From Nocardioides sp. zg-1228 (lineage in GTDB: Bacteria > Actinomycetota > Actinomycetes > Propionibacteriales > Nocardioidaceae), in assembly GCF_017086465.1 (NCBI RefSeq), contig NZ_CP070961.1, positions 186,001-250,000 on the forward strand: DNA of 64,000 nucleotides, written 5' to 3'. Shown in pieces: positions 50,072 to 59,476 of this stretch (position 1 is its first letter; each line of letters opens with the position of its first letter). Below the pieces are notes generated by a model. That model did not search any database and was not told the origin of the DNA. It saw only the letters and a program-made list of their open reading frames with translations. A program made the position numbers and the translations under genes.

Positions 50072-51910
50072 ATGACAGATCTCGAGGCAGTGATGGACGA
50101 GGCCGGGTTGACCAACCCGAAGGTCCGCGAGTTCGTGAGGGAGTACGCCGAGCTCACCGGGGCGGAGCGCGTCGAGGTGGTCAACGCCTCCGACGACGCC
50201 CGGCTGATCGAGGAGTCCCTCGCGGCCGGTGAGCTGCAGCCGGCGGGCGAGGGCCGCTACTACTCCCGCAGCTACTACAAGGACACCGCCCGCTCGGAGG
50301 AGCGCACCATCGTCGCGACCAACGACGAGAAGGACCGCGGCGTCTACAACAACTGGCGCCCCGCCTCGGAGATGAAGCCGCTGCTGCGCGAGCGGATGCG
50401 CGGGGCGTCGACGGGCAGGACGATGTACGTCATCCCCTACCTGATGGCCCCCGCCGGCAACCCGCTCGAGCGCTGGGCGGCGGGCGTCGAGCTCACCGAC
50501 ACGCGCACGGTCGCGCTCCACATGATCCGCATGGCCCGCGTCGGCGTGCAGTTCGTCAACGACCTCGACGACCCCGACTCGTTCGTCCGCGCCGTCCACG
50601 TGACCGGCGACCTCGAGCACCTCGGTCAGGGCACCCCCGACGACCAGCGCTACTTCGTCACCGTCGCCGACGAGCGCACGATCCTGCACTTCGGGTCTTC
50701 CTACGGCGGCAACGCGCTGCTGGGCAAGATCGCCCACGGCCTGCGGCAGGGGGCGTACGACGGCTGGGCGAGCCGGAAGTTCCTCGCCGAGCAGTACATG
50801 CTCATCGGCATCCACGACAAGCAGACGGGCCGCACCTACCACGTCTGCGGCGGCTTCCCGAGCGCCTCGGGCAAGACCAACCTCGCGATGATGGCGGCCC
50901 CCGACGCGCTCGGCGATCGCTACCACGTGGCGTTCTACGGCGACGACATCGCGTGGCTGTGGGTCGACGAGGAGTCCGGCCGCCTGATGGGCATGAACCC
51001 CGAGTACGGCGTGTTCGGCGTCGCCAAGGACACCAACGAGACCACCAACCCCAACGCCCTGCACTCCGTCGACGAGGGCTCGAAGGCGATCTTCACCAAC
51101 GTCGCCTACAACCCGTCGACGGGCGAGGTGTGGTGGGAGGGCAAGACCCCCAAGCCGCCGTCGGACGTGCGCGGCTGGCTCGACTGGACCGGCTCCCCGC
51201 TGGCCGACCGCAAGAGCAACGACACCGCGCCCTGGGCGCACCCCAACAGCCGCTTCACCACCACGCTCGACAACGTCCCCAACATCGCCCCCGACTACGA
51301 CGCCCCGCCCGGCGTGCCGATCGACGCGATCATCTTCGGCGGCCGCACGAGCGACCGCGAGCCGCTGATCCGCGCGATCACCGACCTCGCCGAAGGCGTC
51401 TACGACGGCCTCACCCTGGGCGCCGAGGCGACGTTCGCGGCGGAGGGCGTCGACGGCCAGCTGCGCTACGACCCGATGTCCAACCGCCCCTTCATGGCCT
51501 ACGGCGAGGGCGACTACGCGCGCCACTACCTCGACATCGTGGGCGCCGCGAAGGAGCAGCCGATCTTCGCCCACGTCAACTGGTTCCAGAAGGACCCGCA
51601 GGACGGTCACTTCCTCTGGCCCGGCTACCGCGACAACCTGCGCCCGCTGCTCTGGCTGCTCCAGCTCAAGAACGGCGAGGTGGAGGGACGCCGCACGGCC
51701 GTGGGCATCCTGCCGACCGAGGAGGAGCTCGACCTCTCGGGCATGGACGTGCCGGCGGAGGACCTCGAGCGCATCCTGAGCATCGACAAGGAGCGCTGGC
51801 AGCAGGAGATGGGCTTCCGCGAGGAGCACCTCGCGCAGTTCGAGCGGATGCCCGAGGAGATCTGGGAGGCCCACCGCCGCGTCGCGGCGGACCTCGACGA
51901 GACCGACTGA
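50072..51910 (+). CDS. Divergent GTP-type phosphoenolpyruvate carboxykinase paralogue
   Basis: 612 aa, full length for the GTP family (oxaloacetate + GTP to PEP). Has [11 protein letters not shown]-loop FPSASGKTNLAM, YGDDIAWLW and NSRFTTTLDN. Compared with the second copy at 56073 and with animal PEPCK numbering, the Mn-ligand Lys244 is Ile, His264 is Tyr and the reactive Cys288 is Ser; Asp311 and the P-loop Lys/Thr remain. Activity or specificity may therefore differ. RBS GAGAGGGA before ATG 50072; -10 TAGGGT at 50013-50018. Followed by a GGDEF-EAL gene. Confidence 0.88.
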   Translation: MTDLEAVMDEAGLTNPKVREFVREYAELTGAERVEVVNASDDARLIEESLAAGELQPAGEGRYYSRSYYKDTARSEERTIVATNDEKDRGVYNNWRPASEMKPLLRERMRGASTGRTMYVIPYLMAPAGNPLERWAAGVELTDTRTVALHMIRMARVGVQFVNDLDDPDSFVRAVHVTGDLEHLGQGTPDDQRYFVTVADERTILHFGSSYGGNALLGKIAHGLRQGAYDGWASRKFLAEQYMLIGIHDKQTGRTYHVCGGFPSASGKTNLAMMAAPDALGDRYHVAFYGDDIAWLWVDEESGRLMGMNPEYGVFGVAKDTNETTNPNALHSVDEGSKAIFTNVAYNPSTGEVWWEGKTPKPPSDVRGWLDWTGSPLADRKSNDTAPWAHPNSRFTTTLDNVPNIAPDYDAPPGVPIDAIIFGGRTSDREPLIRAITDLAEGVYDGLTLGAEATFAAEGVDGQLRYDPMSNRPFMAYGEGDYARHYLDIVGAAKEQPIFAHVNWFQKDPQDGHFLWPGYRDNLRPLLWLLQLKNGEVEGRRTAVGILPTEEELDLSGMDVPAEDLERILSIDKERWQQEMGFREEHLAQFERMPEEIWEAHRRVAADLDETD

Positions 51911-51918
51911 ACCCGCGC

Positions 51919-51962
51919 GCGACGTCGCACGCCCCCAGTACGATGGGGCGGTGCGACGTCGC
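51919..51962 (+). terminator. Large hairpin overlapping the next gene start
   Basis: 12-bp perfect stem GCGACGTCGCAC (51919-51930) with GTGCGACGTCGC (51951-51962), plus four more C-G pairs inside. It ends the PEPCK transcript or controls the next gene: the right arm contains the GTG start of the GGDEF-EAL gene and the loop holds its -10 TACGAT (51939-51944). Confidence 0.55.
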
Positions 51963-54236
51963 TTCGTGCGGGGCGCTGCACCCGTGTCATCCCTCACCGA
52001 CGTGAGGAGAGGTGGGCCTGCGATCGCCGCGCCGTTCGGCATCGTGGCTGTCGCCGGCCTCGTGACCGTGCTCCTGCCGCCCTACGAGCGTCCGTGGTGG
52101 GTGGTCGGGCTCGCGGTGCTGTGCCTGGTGCTGGTCGTCGTGGTCTACGCGCTGGGCCAGCGCCGCAGCACGCGCTCGTGGCTCGACCCGGTCGCGGCCT
52201 ACCTGCTGTTCCCCTTCGCCGCCCTCGTCAACGACGCCGCGGGGGCCAGCGACGGGGGGTCGTCCTCCGGCACGACGGTCCTGCTGCTGCTGCCGATCCT
52301 CTGGCTGGCCATCACCGGAAGCCGCACCCAGCTGTGGGTCGCGAGCCTGCTGGCCGTGCTCACCGTCGTCGTGCCGATCGCGCTCATCGGGCTGCCGGGC
52401 TACGCGCTCGGCGACTGGCGCCGCGCGGTGCTGTGGGCCACGGTCGCGGTGGTCATCGCCCCCGTCCTGCAACGCATCGTGCGCGACCTCGAGCGGCAGA
52501 GCCGCCGCGTCCAGGTGTCCAACGACCGGGTCGAGCGGCTCTTCGACGACGCCCCGCACGGCGTCGCCCTCCTCGACCCCGACGGCACGATCATCCGGGT
52601 CAACATCTCGATGGCCGTCCTGGTGGGCCTCGACCCGCCCGACATGGTCGGCCATCGCTTCGCGGACTTCGAGACCCCGGGTGAGGGTCGCGTCCAGGAC
52701 CACCTCGACCGGGTGTCGAGCTATCGCGGCGATTCCCTGCAGTCGGAGTGCAACCTGCGCGACTCCGGCGGCCACGACGTCAGCGCCTCCCTCAGCAGCA
52801 CCGTGGTCGGCGACCCGCAGATGGGCGAGATCGTGATGATCAACGTCGTCGACATCTCCGACCGTCGTCGCTACCTCGACCGCCTGGCCCACCTCGCCGA
52901 CCACGACGTGCTCACCGGCCTCGCCAACCGGCGGCGCTTGGAGAGCGAGCTCGAGCGGCACCTGGACCGCTGCCAGCGCCACGGACCCACCGGCGCGCTC
53001 CTGCTGCTCGACCTCGACAACTTCAAGCAGGTCAACGACACGCTCGGGCACAACGCCGGCGACCAGCTCCTCGTCACGATCGCCGGGCTGCTGCGCCGCT
53101 CCATCCGCAGCACCGACGTCGTGGCGCGGGTCGGCGGCGACGAGTTCGCGATCCTGCTCACCGACGGCGACCAGGCCGACGCCGCACGGGTGGCCGAGCT
53201 CGTCGTCGAGCGCATCGCCCACCACGCCGCCACCCTCGACGGCGTGGCCAGCCGCGTCACGGCCAGTGTCGGCGCGGTGACGTTCCGCGCCGCCGCCGAG
53301 CATGCGGCAGACGTCCTCGCGCTCGCCGACATGACGATGTACGACGCCAAGGACGCCGGCCGCAACCAGGCCGTCGTGCTGTCCGAGGGTGACGCGCGCG
53401 GGCCGCGCACGGCCGCCCGGCTGCACTGGGTGAGCCGCGTCGAGCAGGCGCTCATCGAGAACCGGTTCGAGCTCCACCTCCAGCCCATCATGGACATGGC
53501 CACCGGGCGGATCACCTCCGCCGAGGTGCTGCTGCGGCTGCGCGACGACGACGGCGAGCTCGTCCCGCCGTCGCGGTTCGTCTACATCGCCGAGCGCGTG
53601 GGACTGATGCCCCAGGTCGACGCCTGGGTGGTCGACCACAGTCTCGAGCTGCTGGGCCGGATGCGGCGCGACCACCGGCCCGACTTCCAGTTCGAGGTCA
53701 ACCTGTCCGGCCACTCGATCGGCAACCCCGAGATCGAGCGGGCCATCGTCGACGGGCTCCCGACGCACGGCGTCGACCCGTCGGCGCTGATCCTGGAGAT
53801 CACCGAGACCGCCGCGGTGGCCGACGTGGCCCTCGCGCGAGACTTCGCCACGCGGATGACCGACCTCGGGTGCGCGTTCGCCCTCGACGACTTCGGCGCC
53901 GGCTTCGGGTCGTTCTACTACCTCAAGCACCTGCTCTTCGACTACGTGAAGATCGACGGCGAGTTCGTCGCCCACGTGCACGAGTCACCCGTCGACCGCA
54001 CCATCATGCGCTCGATCGTCGGCATCGCCCGCGACCTGGGCAAGCGCACCGTCGCCGAGTTCGTCTCCGAGCCGCGCATCCTCGAGATCTGCCGCGAGGA
54101 GGGGGTCGACTTCGCCCAGGGCTACCTCATCGGGCGGCCGGTGCCGTTCGACGACTTCGTCGCCACCCACCTCTCCTCCGCCGCGGCGCTCACCCCGGGC
54201 GTCGCAGGCGTCGCGGCCCTCGGCGACGGCGACTGA
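51951..54236 (+). CDS. Membrane PAS-GGDEF-EAL protein (c-di-GMP synthesis and breakdown)
   Basis: 761 aa. N-terminal six or so transmembrane helices (residues about 25-180), PAS domain (LFDDAPHGVALLDPDGTIIRVN), GGDEF domain with intact GGDEF at residues 395-399 and the inhibitory RxxD (RSTD) five residues before it, and EAL domain. The EAL domain has the catalytic residues (AEVLLRL, VNLSG, EITET, DDFGAG, VKIDGEF, QGYLIGRP), with Val instead of Ala in EAL. Both activities look possible. Start GTG 51951 is 6 bases after TACGAT; GTG 51984 is the alternative. 20 bases before the glycosyltransferase. Confidence 0.93.
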   Translation: MRRRFVRGAAPVSSLTDVRRGGPAIAAPFGIVAVAGLVTVLLPPYERPWWVVGLAVLCLVLVVVVYALGQRRSTRSWLDPVAAYLLFPFAALVNDAAGASDGGSSSGTTVLLLLPILWLAITGSRTQLWVASLLAVLTVVVPIALIGLPGYALGDWRRAVLWATVAVVIAPVLQRIVRDLERQSRRVQVSNDRVERLFDDAPHGVALLDPDGTIIRVNISMAVLVGLDPPDMVGHRFADFETPGEGRVQDHLDRVSSYRGDSLQSECNLRDSGGHDVSASLSSTVVGDPQMGEIVMINVVDISDRRRYLDRLAHLADHDVLTGLANRRRLESELERHLDRCQRHGPTGALLLLDLDNFKQVNDTLGHNAGDQLLVTIAGLLRRSIRSTDVVARVGGDEFAILLTDGDQADAARVAELVVERIAHHAATLDGVASRVTASVGAVTFRAAAEHAADVLALADMTMYDAKDAGRNQAVVLSEGDARGPRTAARLHWVSRVEQALIENRFELHLQPIMDMATGRITSAEVLLRLRDDDGELVPPSRFVYIAERVGLMPQVDAWVVDHSLELLGRMRRDHRPDFQFEVNLSGHSIGNPEIERAIVDGLPTHGVDPSALILEITETAAVADVALARDFATRMTDLGCAFALDDFGAGFGSFYYLKHLLFDYVKIDGEFVAHVHESPVDRTIMRSIVGIARDLGKRTVAEFVSEPRILEICREEGVDFAQGYLIGRPVPFDDFVATHLSSAAALTPGVAGVAALGDGD

Positions 54237-54256
54237 GGCACAGGAGGCTTCGACAG

Positions 54257-55689
54257 ATGCAATGGGTCCAGCGGTCCGTGGGACTGGCCATCATCGGCAC
54301 CGCCTCCCTCGGCGCCCTGCTGCTCTGGCTCGCGGTGGCGGCCGGCGACCCCGAGGCGGGTGAGGCGCCCGAGGAGGGCGTGGTGCTCGGCGTGTGGCAG
54401 GTCTTCTACGACACCGCGGCGCCTCCGCCGCGGGTGCTGCTGGCGGCGGTCGGCGTGGCGTTGCTGCTCGCCGCGGGCGTCGCGCTGTTCGAGCGCCGCA
54501 TCGCCACGCACGCGCGGCGCAGCGACGACCCCGGCCGGATGCCGCTGGCCCCCAAGGTCGTGATGGCCGAGACCCGCGGCGTGTACGCCGGCCCGGTGAC
54601 GATCACGGTGCTCATCCCCGCCCGCAACGAGGAGGGGTGCATCGCCGAGACGCTCGCCTCGCTGCGCGCGCAGTCGCACCCGCCCGAGCGCATCATCGTC
54701 GTGGCCGACAACTGCACCGACCGCACCGTGCCGCTCGCGCGCGAGGCGGGGGTCGAGGTCCTCGAGACCGTCGCCAACACCAAGAAGAAGGCCGGCGGGC
54801 TCAACCAGGCGCTGGCCCGGGTGCTGCCCGGGATGGGCGACAACGACTGCGTGATGGTCATGGACGCCGACACCACCCTCGACGCGGGCTTCCTCGCGGG
54901 GGCCGTACGACGCCTCAGCGACGACCGTGCCCTGATGGCGGTCGGCGGGCTGTTCTACGGCGGGGAGGGGGCAGGACTGATCGGGCAGTTCCAGCGCAAC
55001 GAGTACACCCGCTACCAGCGCGACCTCAAGCGTCGCCGGGGCCGGGTGTTCGTCCTCACCGGCACCGCGTCCGTCTTCCGCGCCCGGGCGCTGAAGGCCG
55101 TCGCCGAGGAGCGCGGGCGCAACCTGCCCGGCATCCCGGGCGACGTCTACGACACCGTCGCGCTCACCGAGGACAACGAGCTGACCATCGCGCTGAAGTC
55201 GTTGGGCGCACTGATGATCTCGCCGGCCGAGTGCACGGTGGTCACCGAGGTGATGCCGACGTGGCGCGCCCTGTGGGCGCAGCGGCTGCGCTGGCAGCGC
55301 GGGGCCCTGGAGAACCTCGGCGCCTACGGGCTGCGTCCCTCGACGTTCCGCTACTGGGCCCAGCAGCTCGGCATCGGCTACGGGGTCATCGCCCTCGGCA
55401 GCTATCTCACCCTCATCATTCTCATGCTCATCGCCACCGACACCTGGGTCTGGTTCCCCTTCTGGATCGGCGTCGGCCTGGTCTTCACCGTCGAGCGGGT
55501 GGTCACCGTGTGGCGCGGTGGGTGGCGGGCCAGGCTGCTCGGCCTGAGCCTGTTCCCCGAGCTCTTCTACGCCACGTTCCTCAACGTCGTCTACGTCAAG
55601 GGCGTGTGGGACCTGTCCTGGACAGGCAGGCCACCTGGAAGCATGTGGTGCAGCCCGGGCACGGCGCGCGGACGGAGGACGGCCGATGA
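54257..55689 (+). CDS. Processive-type glycosyltransferase family 2 (apparent frameshift near the end)
   Basis: Membrane GT2 enzyme with an N-terminal helix, a second helix (about residues 60-78), and the catalytic domain: VTITVLIPARNEEG, VMDADTTLD (DxD), LTEDNELT (TED) and QRLRWQRG (QxxRW, the mark of processive polysaccharide synthases), then two or three C-terminal helices. As read, the frame runs on past 55625 to 55969 through the next gene with non-coding composition. A single missing base near 55622-55627 would restore DLSWT-x-QATWKHVVQPGHG and a stop at 55689 overlapping the next ATG. Start ATG 54257 after CAGGAGG. Confidence 0.82.
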
Positions 55690-55892
55690 TCGTGTGGGGG
55701 ATCATCCTTCCGGAGAGCACGCTGCGCGAGGAGTTCATCGCCGTGCTGTCCGCATTCGTCGCGATCAACACCATCGTCTACCTCACCCTGGCGGTGGCCA
55801 AGATCCTGCCCAAGGTCTACGTCCGCGACTGGTTCGGCACCCGCAACCGGCGCGCCGAGACGCGCAGCATCGACCCCGACGCCCCGATCTGA
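55686..55892 (+). CDS. Small membrane protein coupled to the glycosyltransferase
   Basis: 68 aa. One hydrophobic helix (FIAVLSAFVAINTIVYLTLAV, residues about 18-38) then a basic tail (KVYVRDWFGTRNRRAETR). Its ATG overlaps the restored glycosyltransferase stop (ATGA), so it may be a subunit of the synthase. No family recognised. Confidence 0.75.
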   Translation: MIVWGIILPESTLREEFIAVLSAFVAINTIVYLTLAVAKILPKVYVRDWFGTRNRRAETRSIDPDAPI

Positions 55893-55965
55893 GCGCCGCG
55901 CCCCGAAGCGTTTCCGCCGGACCCGCAACCATGCGCCCGGGTAGCGAGACCCACGTCACAGGTCT

Positions 55966-55995
55966 GTGATCGATCCAATATGTGGACCTGATCAC
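55966..55995. promoter_or_regulatory. Inverted repeat upstream of the second PEPCK gene
   Basis: GTGATC (55966-55971) and GATCAC (55990-55995) flank an AT-richer core that contains CAATAT (55976-55981). Candidate regulator or catabolite-control site in the 180-base gap; the rest of the gap shows nothing else. Confidence 0.3.
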
Positions 55996-56072
55996 GGGCG
56001 TTAGCGTCCCCAGCAAGTCGCCGACAACGAGGCCGCGCGAACCACCTGCGACGCAAGCTGTGAGGAACGGTC

Positions 56073-57932
56073 ATGACCGCCACGATCGACACCGAGACGC
56101 CCGAGAGCCCATCCGCCCCGACCACGCACGCAGGCATCCTCGCCTGGGTCAACGAGGTCGCCGAGCTGACCCGGCCCGACGCCATCCACTGGTGCACCGG
56201 CTCCGACGAGGAGTGGGAGCAGCTCACCGCGTCCCTCGAGGCGACGGGCACGTTCACCCGCCTCAACCCCGACGTCATGCCCAACTCGTTCCACGCCGCC
56301 TCCGACCCCACTGACGTGGCCCGTGTCGAGGACCGCACCTACATCTGCTCGGTCGACGAGCGCGATGCCGGCCCGACCAACAACTGGATGGACCCGCAGC
56401 AGATGAAGGAGCTCATGCGTGGGCTCTACGCCGGCTGCATGCGCGGTCGCACGATGTACGTCATCCCGTTCGTGATGGGTCACCTCGAGGCGGCGCACCC
56501 GATGTTCGGCGTGGAGATCACCGACTCGGCCTACGTCACCGTGTCGATGCGCGTGATGGCCCGCATGGGCACCGACGTGCTGCGGCGCATCGAGGAGCTC
56601 GACGAGGCCGGCCAGGACCCGCAGTGGGTGCCCGCCCTCCACTCCGTCGGCATGCCGCTCGACGCCGGCCAGGCCGACGTCGCGTGGCCGTGCAACGACA
56701 CCAAGTACATCGTCCAGTTCCCCGAGGAGCGGATGATCTGGAGCTTCGGCTCGGGCTACGGCGGCAACGCCCTGCTCGGCAAGAAGTGCTACGCGCTGCG
56801 CATCGCGTCGGTGATGGCGCGCGACGAGGGCTGGCTGGCCGAGCACATGCTCATCCTCAAGCTGACCTCGCCGCAGGGCGTGACCAAGTACGTCGCCGCC
56901 GCCTTCCCGAGCGCGTGCGGCAAGACCAACCTCGCCATGCTCAAGCCCACGATCCCCGGCTGGAAGGTCGAGGCCATCGGCGACGACATCGCCTGGATGC
57001 GCATCGGCGAGGACGGCCGACTGTGGGCGGTCAACCCGGAGTTCGGCTTCTTCGGCGTGGCCCCCGGCACCAACGAGCACACCAACCCCCACGCGATGGA
57101 CACCATCCGCAAGGGCAACTCCGTGTTCACCAACGTCGCGCTGACCCCCGACGGCAACGTGTGGTGGGAGGGCCTGGAGAACACCCCGGCCGAGGCCACC
57201 AGCTGGAAGGGCGAGCACTGGACGCCCGAGCTCGCGGAGCAGACCGGCGAGCTCTCCAGCCACGCCAACAGCCGCTACTGCACCCCGATCAAGCAGTGCT
57301 CGATCCTCGCCGACGAGTACGACGACCCGCGCGGCGTGCCGATCGACGCGATCCTCTTCGGCGGTCGCCGCAAGACCACCATCCCGTTGGTGACCGAGGC
57401 CCGCGACTGGAACCACGGCACGTTCATGGGCGCGACGCTCTCCTCCGAGACCACCGCCGCGGCCGTGGGAGCGGTCGGCGTGGTGCGCCGCGACCCGATG
57501 GCGATGCTGCCCTTCATCGGCTACAACGCCGGTGACTACTTCGGTCACTGGGTCGGCATCGGCAAGGACAACGACGCCGCCAAGCTGCCCAGGATCTTCT
57601 ACGTCAACTGGTTCCGTCGCGACGACGAGGGCGGCTTCCTGTGGCCCGGCTTCGGCGAGAACAGCCGCGTGCTGAAGTGGGTCATCGAGCGCATCGACGG
57701 CCAGGCCGCGGCGGTCGAGACGCCGATCGGCCACGTGCCCGCACCGGGCTCGCTCGACGTCGACGGGCTCGACCTGACCGAGGAGCAGCTCGCGCAGGCC
57801 CTCGCGGTCGACGCGGAGGAGTGGAAGGCCGAGATCCCGCAGATCGAGGAGTGGTTCGAGAAGTTCGGCGACGACCTGCCGGCCGTCCTCTGGAGCGAGC
57901 TCGACACCCTCAAGGCGCGCCTCGACGCCTGA
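56073..57932 (+). CDS. pckG: Phosphoenolpyruvate carboxykinase (GTP)
   Basis: Gluconeogenic oxaloacetate + GTP to PEP + CO2. 619 aa. All expected residues: [15 protein letters not shown] (Lys243/244), [10 protein letters not shown] (His264), [13 protein letters not shown] (P-loop with reactive Cys), GDDIAWM (Asp310/311) and [14 protein letters not shown] 56073 is preceded by GAGGAACGG. Canonical copy; the paralogue at 50072 lacks several of these. Followed by a 15-bp hairpin. Confidence 0.97.
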   Translation: MTATIDTETPESPSAPTTHAGILAWVNEVAELTRPDAIHWCTGSDEEWEQLTASLEATGTFTRLNPDVMPNSFHAASDPTDVARVEDRTYICSVDERDAGPTNNWMDPQQMKELMRGLYAGCMRGRTMYVIPFVMGHLEAAHPMFGVEITDSAYVTVSMRVMARMGTDVLRRIEELDEAGQDPQWVPALHSVGMPLDAGQADVAWPCNDTKYIVQFPEERMIWSFGSGYGGNALLGKKCYALRIASVMARDEGWLAEHMLILKLTSPQGVTKYVAAAFPSACGKTNLAMLKPTIPGWKVEAIGDDIAWMRIGEDGRLWAVNPEFGFFGVAPGTNEHTNPHAMDTIRKGNSVFTNVALTPDGNVWWEGLENTPAEATSWKGEHWTPELAEQTGELSSHANSRYCTPIKQCSILADEYDDPRGVPIDAILFGGRRKTTIPLVTEARDWNHGTFMGATLSSETTAAAVGAVGVVRRDPMAMLPFIGYNAGDYFGHWVGIGKDNDAAKLPRIFYVNWFRRDDEGGFLWPGFGENSRVLKWVIERIDGQAAAVETPIGHVPAPGSLDVDGLDLTEEQLAQALAVDAEEWKAEIPQIEEWFEKFGDDLPAVLWSELDTLKARLDA

Positions 57933-57949
57933 GCCACGCCGGACGACCA

Positions 57950-57989
57950 CGACCGACCCGCCCCTGCCTGCGCGGGGGCGGGTCGGTCG
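57950..57989 (+). terminator. Hairpin terminator after pckG
   Basis: Perfect 15-bp stem (57950-57964 with 57975-57989), 10-base loop, 17 bases past the stop. GC-rich, no U-run. Confidence 0.7.
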
Positions 57990-58074
57990 CGTGTGGTCCC
58001 GTGCTCTCGAGCACGAGCCTTGGGGGCGGTGTGGCACGATCCTCCCAACCGGTCGGGGAAGCGGGAGGTGAGCC

Positions 58075-59085
58075 ATGCCCTTGGGCCAGCACGAGCGCAG
58101 CGTGTTCGAGCACCACGCCGCCCCGCTCTACGGCGAGATCGTCACCTCCGGCAGCATCAGCGCGTCCGACGAGCGCATCGTCCCGGGCGGCGAGCTGCAC
58201 GAGGCCTTCGGCATCCTCGTCGAGATCGGGCTCGTGGCGAGGTCGGAGGACGACGCGCACTGGCGCGCGGTCGACCCTGCCGCGGTCCAGGCACAGGTCG
58301 TGGCGCCCCTCGGTCAGCAGGGTGCCGAGCTCATCGCGGAGTCGGCGCACTGGGCCCAGGCCTTCAGCGCGCTCTCCCAGGCGTGGCGTCGATCGCCGAG
58401 CGCCGTCGGTGGCCCGTTCGCCGAGATCCGCGGCCTCGCCACGATCGGCACCTTCCTCACCTCGCTCGTCGGTGAAGCCCAGGACGAGGTGCTCACCGCG
58501 CAGCCGCAGTACCGCCGCGGGATCAAGCAGCTCAACGAGTCCGTCGCCCACGAGATCGCCGCGCTCGAGCGCGGCGTCACGATCCGCACGCTCTACCAGC
58601 ACGCCGCACGGCGTGGCGCCGACACCCGCAAGTACGTCGCGACGGTGACGGCCGCGGGCGCCGAGGTGCGCACGCTCGACGAGTTCTTCAACCGGCTGAT
58701 CGTGGTCGACCGGCGCACGGCGATCATCCCCAGCCACGAGGGCCTGGACGCGGCCATGGTGATCAGCGACCGCTCACTCGTCGGCTACCTCGTCGACATG
58801 TTCGAGCGCCACTGGGAGCGCGCCCGCCCCTTCACCAGCAGCGAGACCTCGCTGATGCGCGACATCGCCACCGAGCAGCGCGCGATGACCATCCGGATGC
58901 TCCTGGAGGGCCGCGCCGACCCCGCCGGCGCCAAGCGGCTCGGCGTCAGCCCGCGGACCTACGCCGGCTACGTCGCGGACCTGAAGAACGAGTTCGAGGT
59001 CGAGACGCGGTTCCAGCTCGGCTACGAGATGGGCAAGCGGGGCATCTCCGGCCGGGAGACCGACGAGACGGGCGCCGCGACCTAG
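58075..59085 (+). CDS. HTH regulator with TrmB/PLD-like sensor domain
   Basis: 336 aa. N-terminal winged-helix-like region (SVFEHHAAPLYGEIVTSGSISASDERIV; HEAFGILVEIGLVARSEDDAHWRAVDP), a central PLD-like sensor segment as in TrmB-type regulators (GVTIRTLYQHAARRGADTRKYVATVTAAGAEVRTLDEFFNRLIVVDRRTAIIP), and a LuxR-type HTH end (AKRLGVSPRTYAGYVADL). RBS GGGAGGTG before ATG 58075. Own unit, with strong hairpins before and after. Confidence 0.85.
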   Translation: MPLGQHERSVFEHHAAPLYGEIVTSGSISASDERIVPGGELHEAFGILVEIGLVARSEDDAHWRAVDPAAVQAQVVAPLGQQGAELIAESAHWAQAFSALSQAWRRSPSAVGGPFAEIRGLATIGTFLTSLVGEAQDEVLTAQPQYRRGIKQLNESVAHEIAALERGVTIRTLYQHAARRGADTRKYVATVTAAGAEVRTLDEFFNRLIVVDRRTAIIPSHEGLDAAMVISDRSLVGYLVDMFERHWERARPFTSSETSLMRDIATEQRAMTIRMLLEGRADPAGAKRLGVSPRTYAGYVADLKNEFEVETRFQLGYEMGKRGISGRETDETGAAT

Positions 59086-59115
59086 GACCTGCAGGCCCCG
59101 GACGCCCCCTGATGA

Positions 59116-59150
59116 GTCGAGGGCAGCAACCGGAGGTTGCTGCCCTCGAC
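59116..59150 (+). terminator. Hairpin terminator after the HTH gene
   Basis: Perfect 16-bp stem (59116-59131 with 59135-59150) and a 3-base loop, 30 bases past the stop. Also faces the small minus-strand gene at 59257. Confidence 0.75.
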
Positions 59151-59256
59151 AGCTGAGGCTGGCCTGTGGGGGAGGCCGTCGGACCTGGACTCGTGGGGGG
59201 TTGAGAGGGTCCGTGCTCAGCTCTTCACTGCGTGCCCATCATGGCACGCTGAGTCC

Positions 59257-59385
59257 TCAGCGCGGGGGCTTGGCCTTGCCCCACGTGATGTCGAGGGCGT
59301 GGGCCGGCGCCACGGTGACTCCCGCGATTCCGAGTCCGAGCACGGCCACGAGGGCTGCGGCGGCAATACGGCGTACAGGGGTCAT
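59257..59385 (-). CDS. Small secreted peptide precursor
   Basis: 42 aa. The first 30 residues are a textbook signal peptide: basic MTPVRRIA, a hydrophobic Ala/Val/Leu/Gly core and an APAHA cleavage site, leaving a 12-residue mature peptide LDITWGKAKPPR. SD-like GAGGTGAAG lies about 7 bases before ATG 59385. Codons are GC-ending except near the start, as in real genes here. No family known. Could be a signalling peptide or simply a short exported protein; its existence is a prediction. Confidence 0.55.
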   Translation of the reverse strand: MTPVRRIAAAALVAVLGLGIAGVTVAPAHALDITWGKAKPPR

Positions 59386-59476
59386 GAACTCTTCACCTCG
59401 TTGCTCGTGTCACAGGGGATGACATGCTCATTCTCCACCAGCCGGTGGTGACTCGTAACCGGATCAGACTGCAGGT

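Noticed and set aside
55690..55969. Arg/His-rich extension of the glycosyltransferase as read in the sequence.
   Set aside because: Composition is that of a wrong frame and it covers a plausible 68-aa gene; a one-base shift gives a sensible C-terminus instead.
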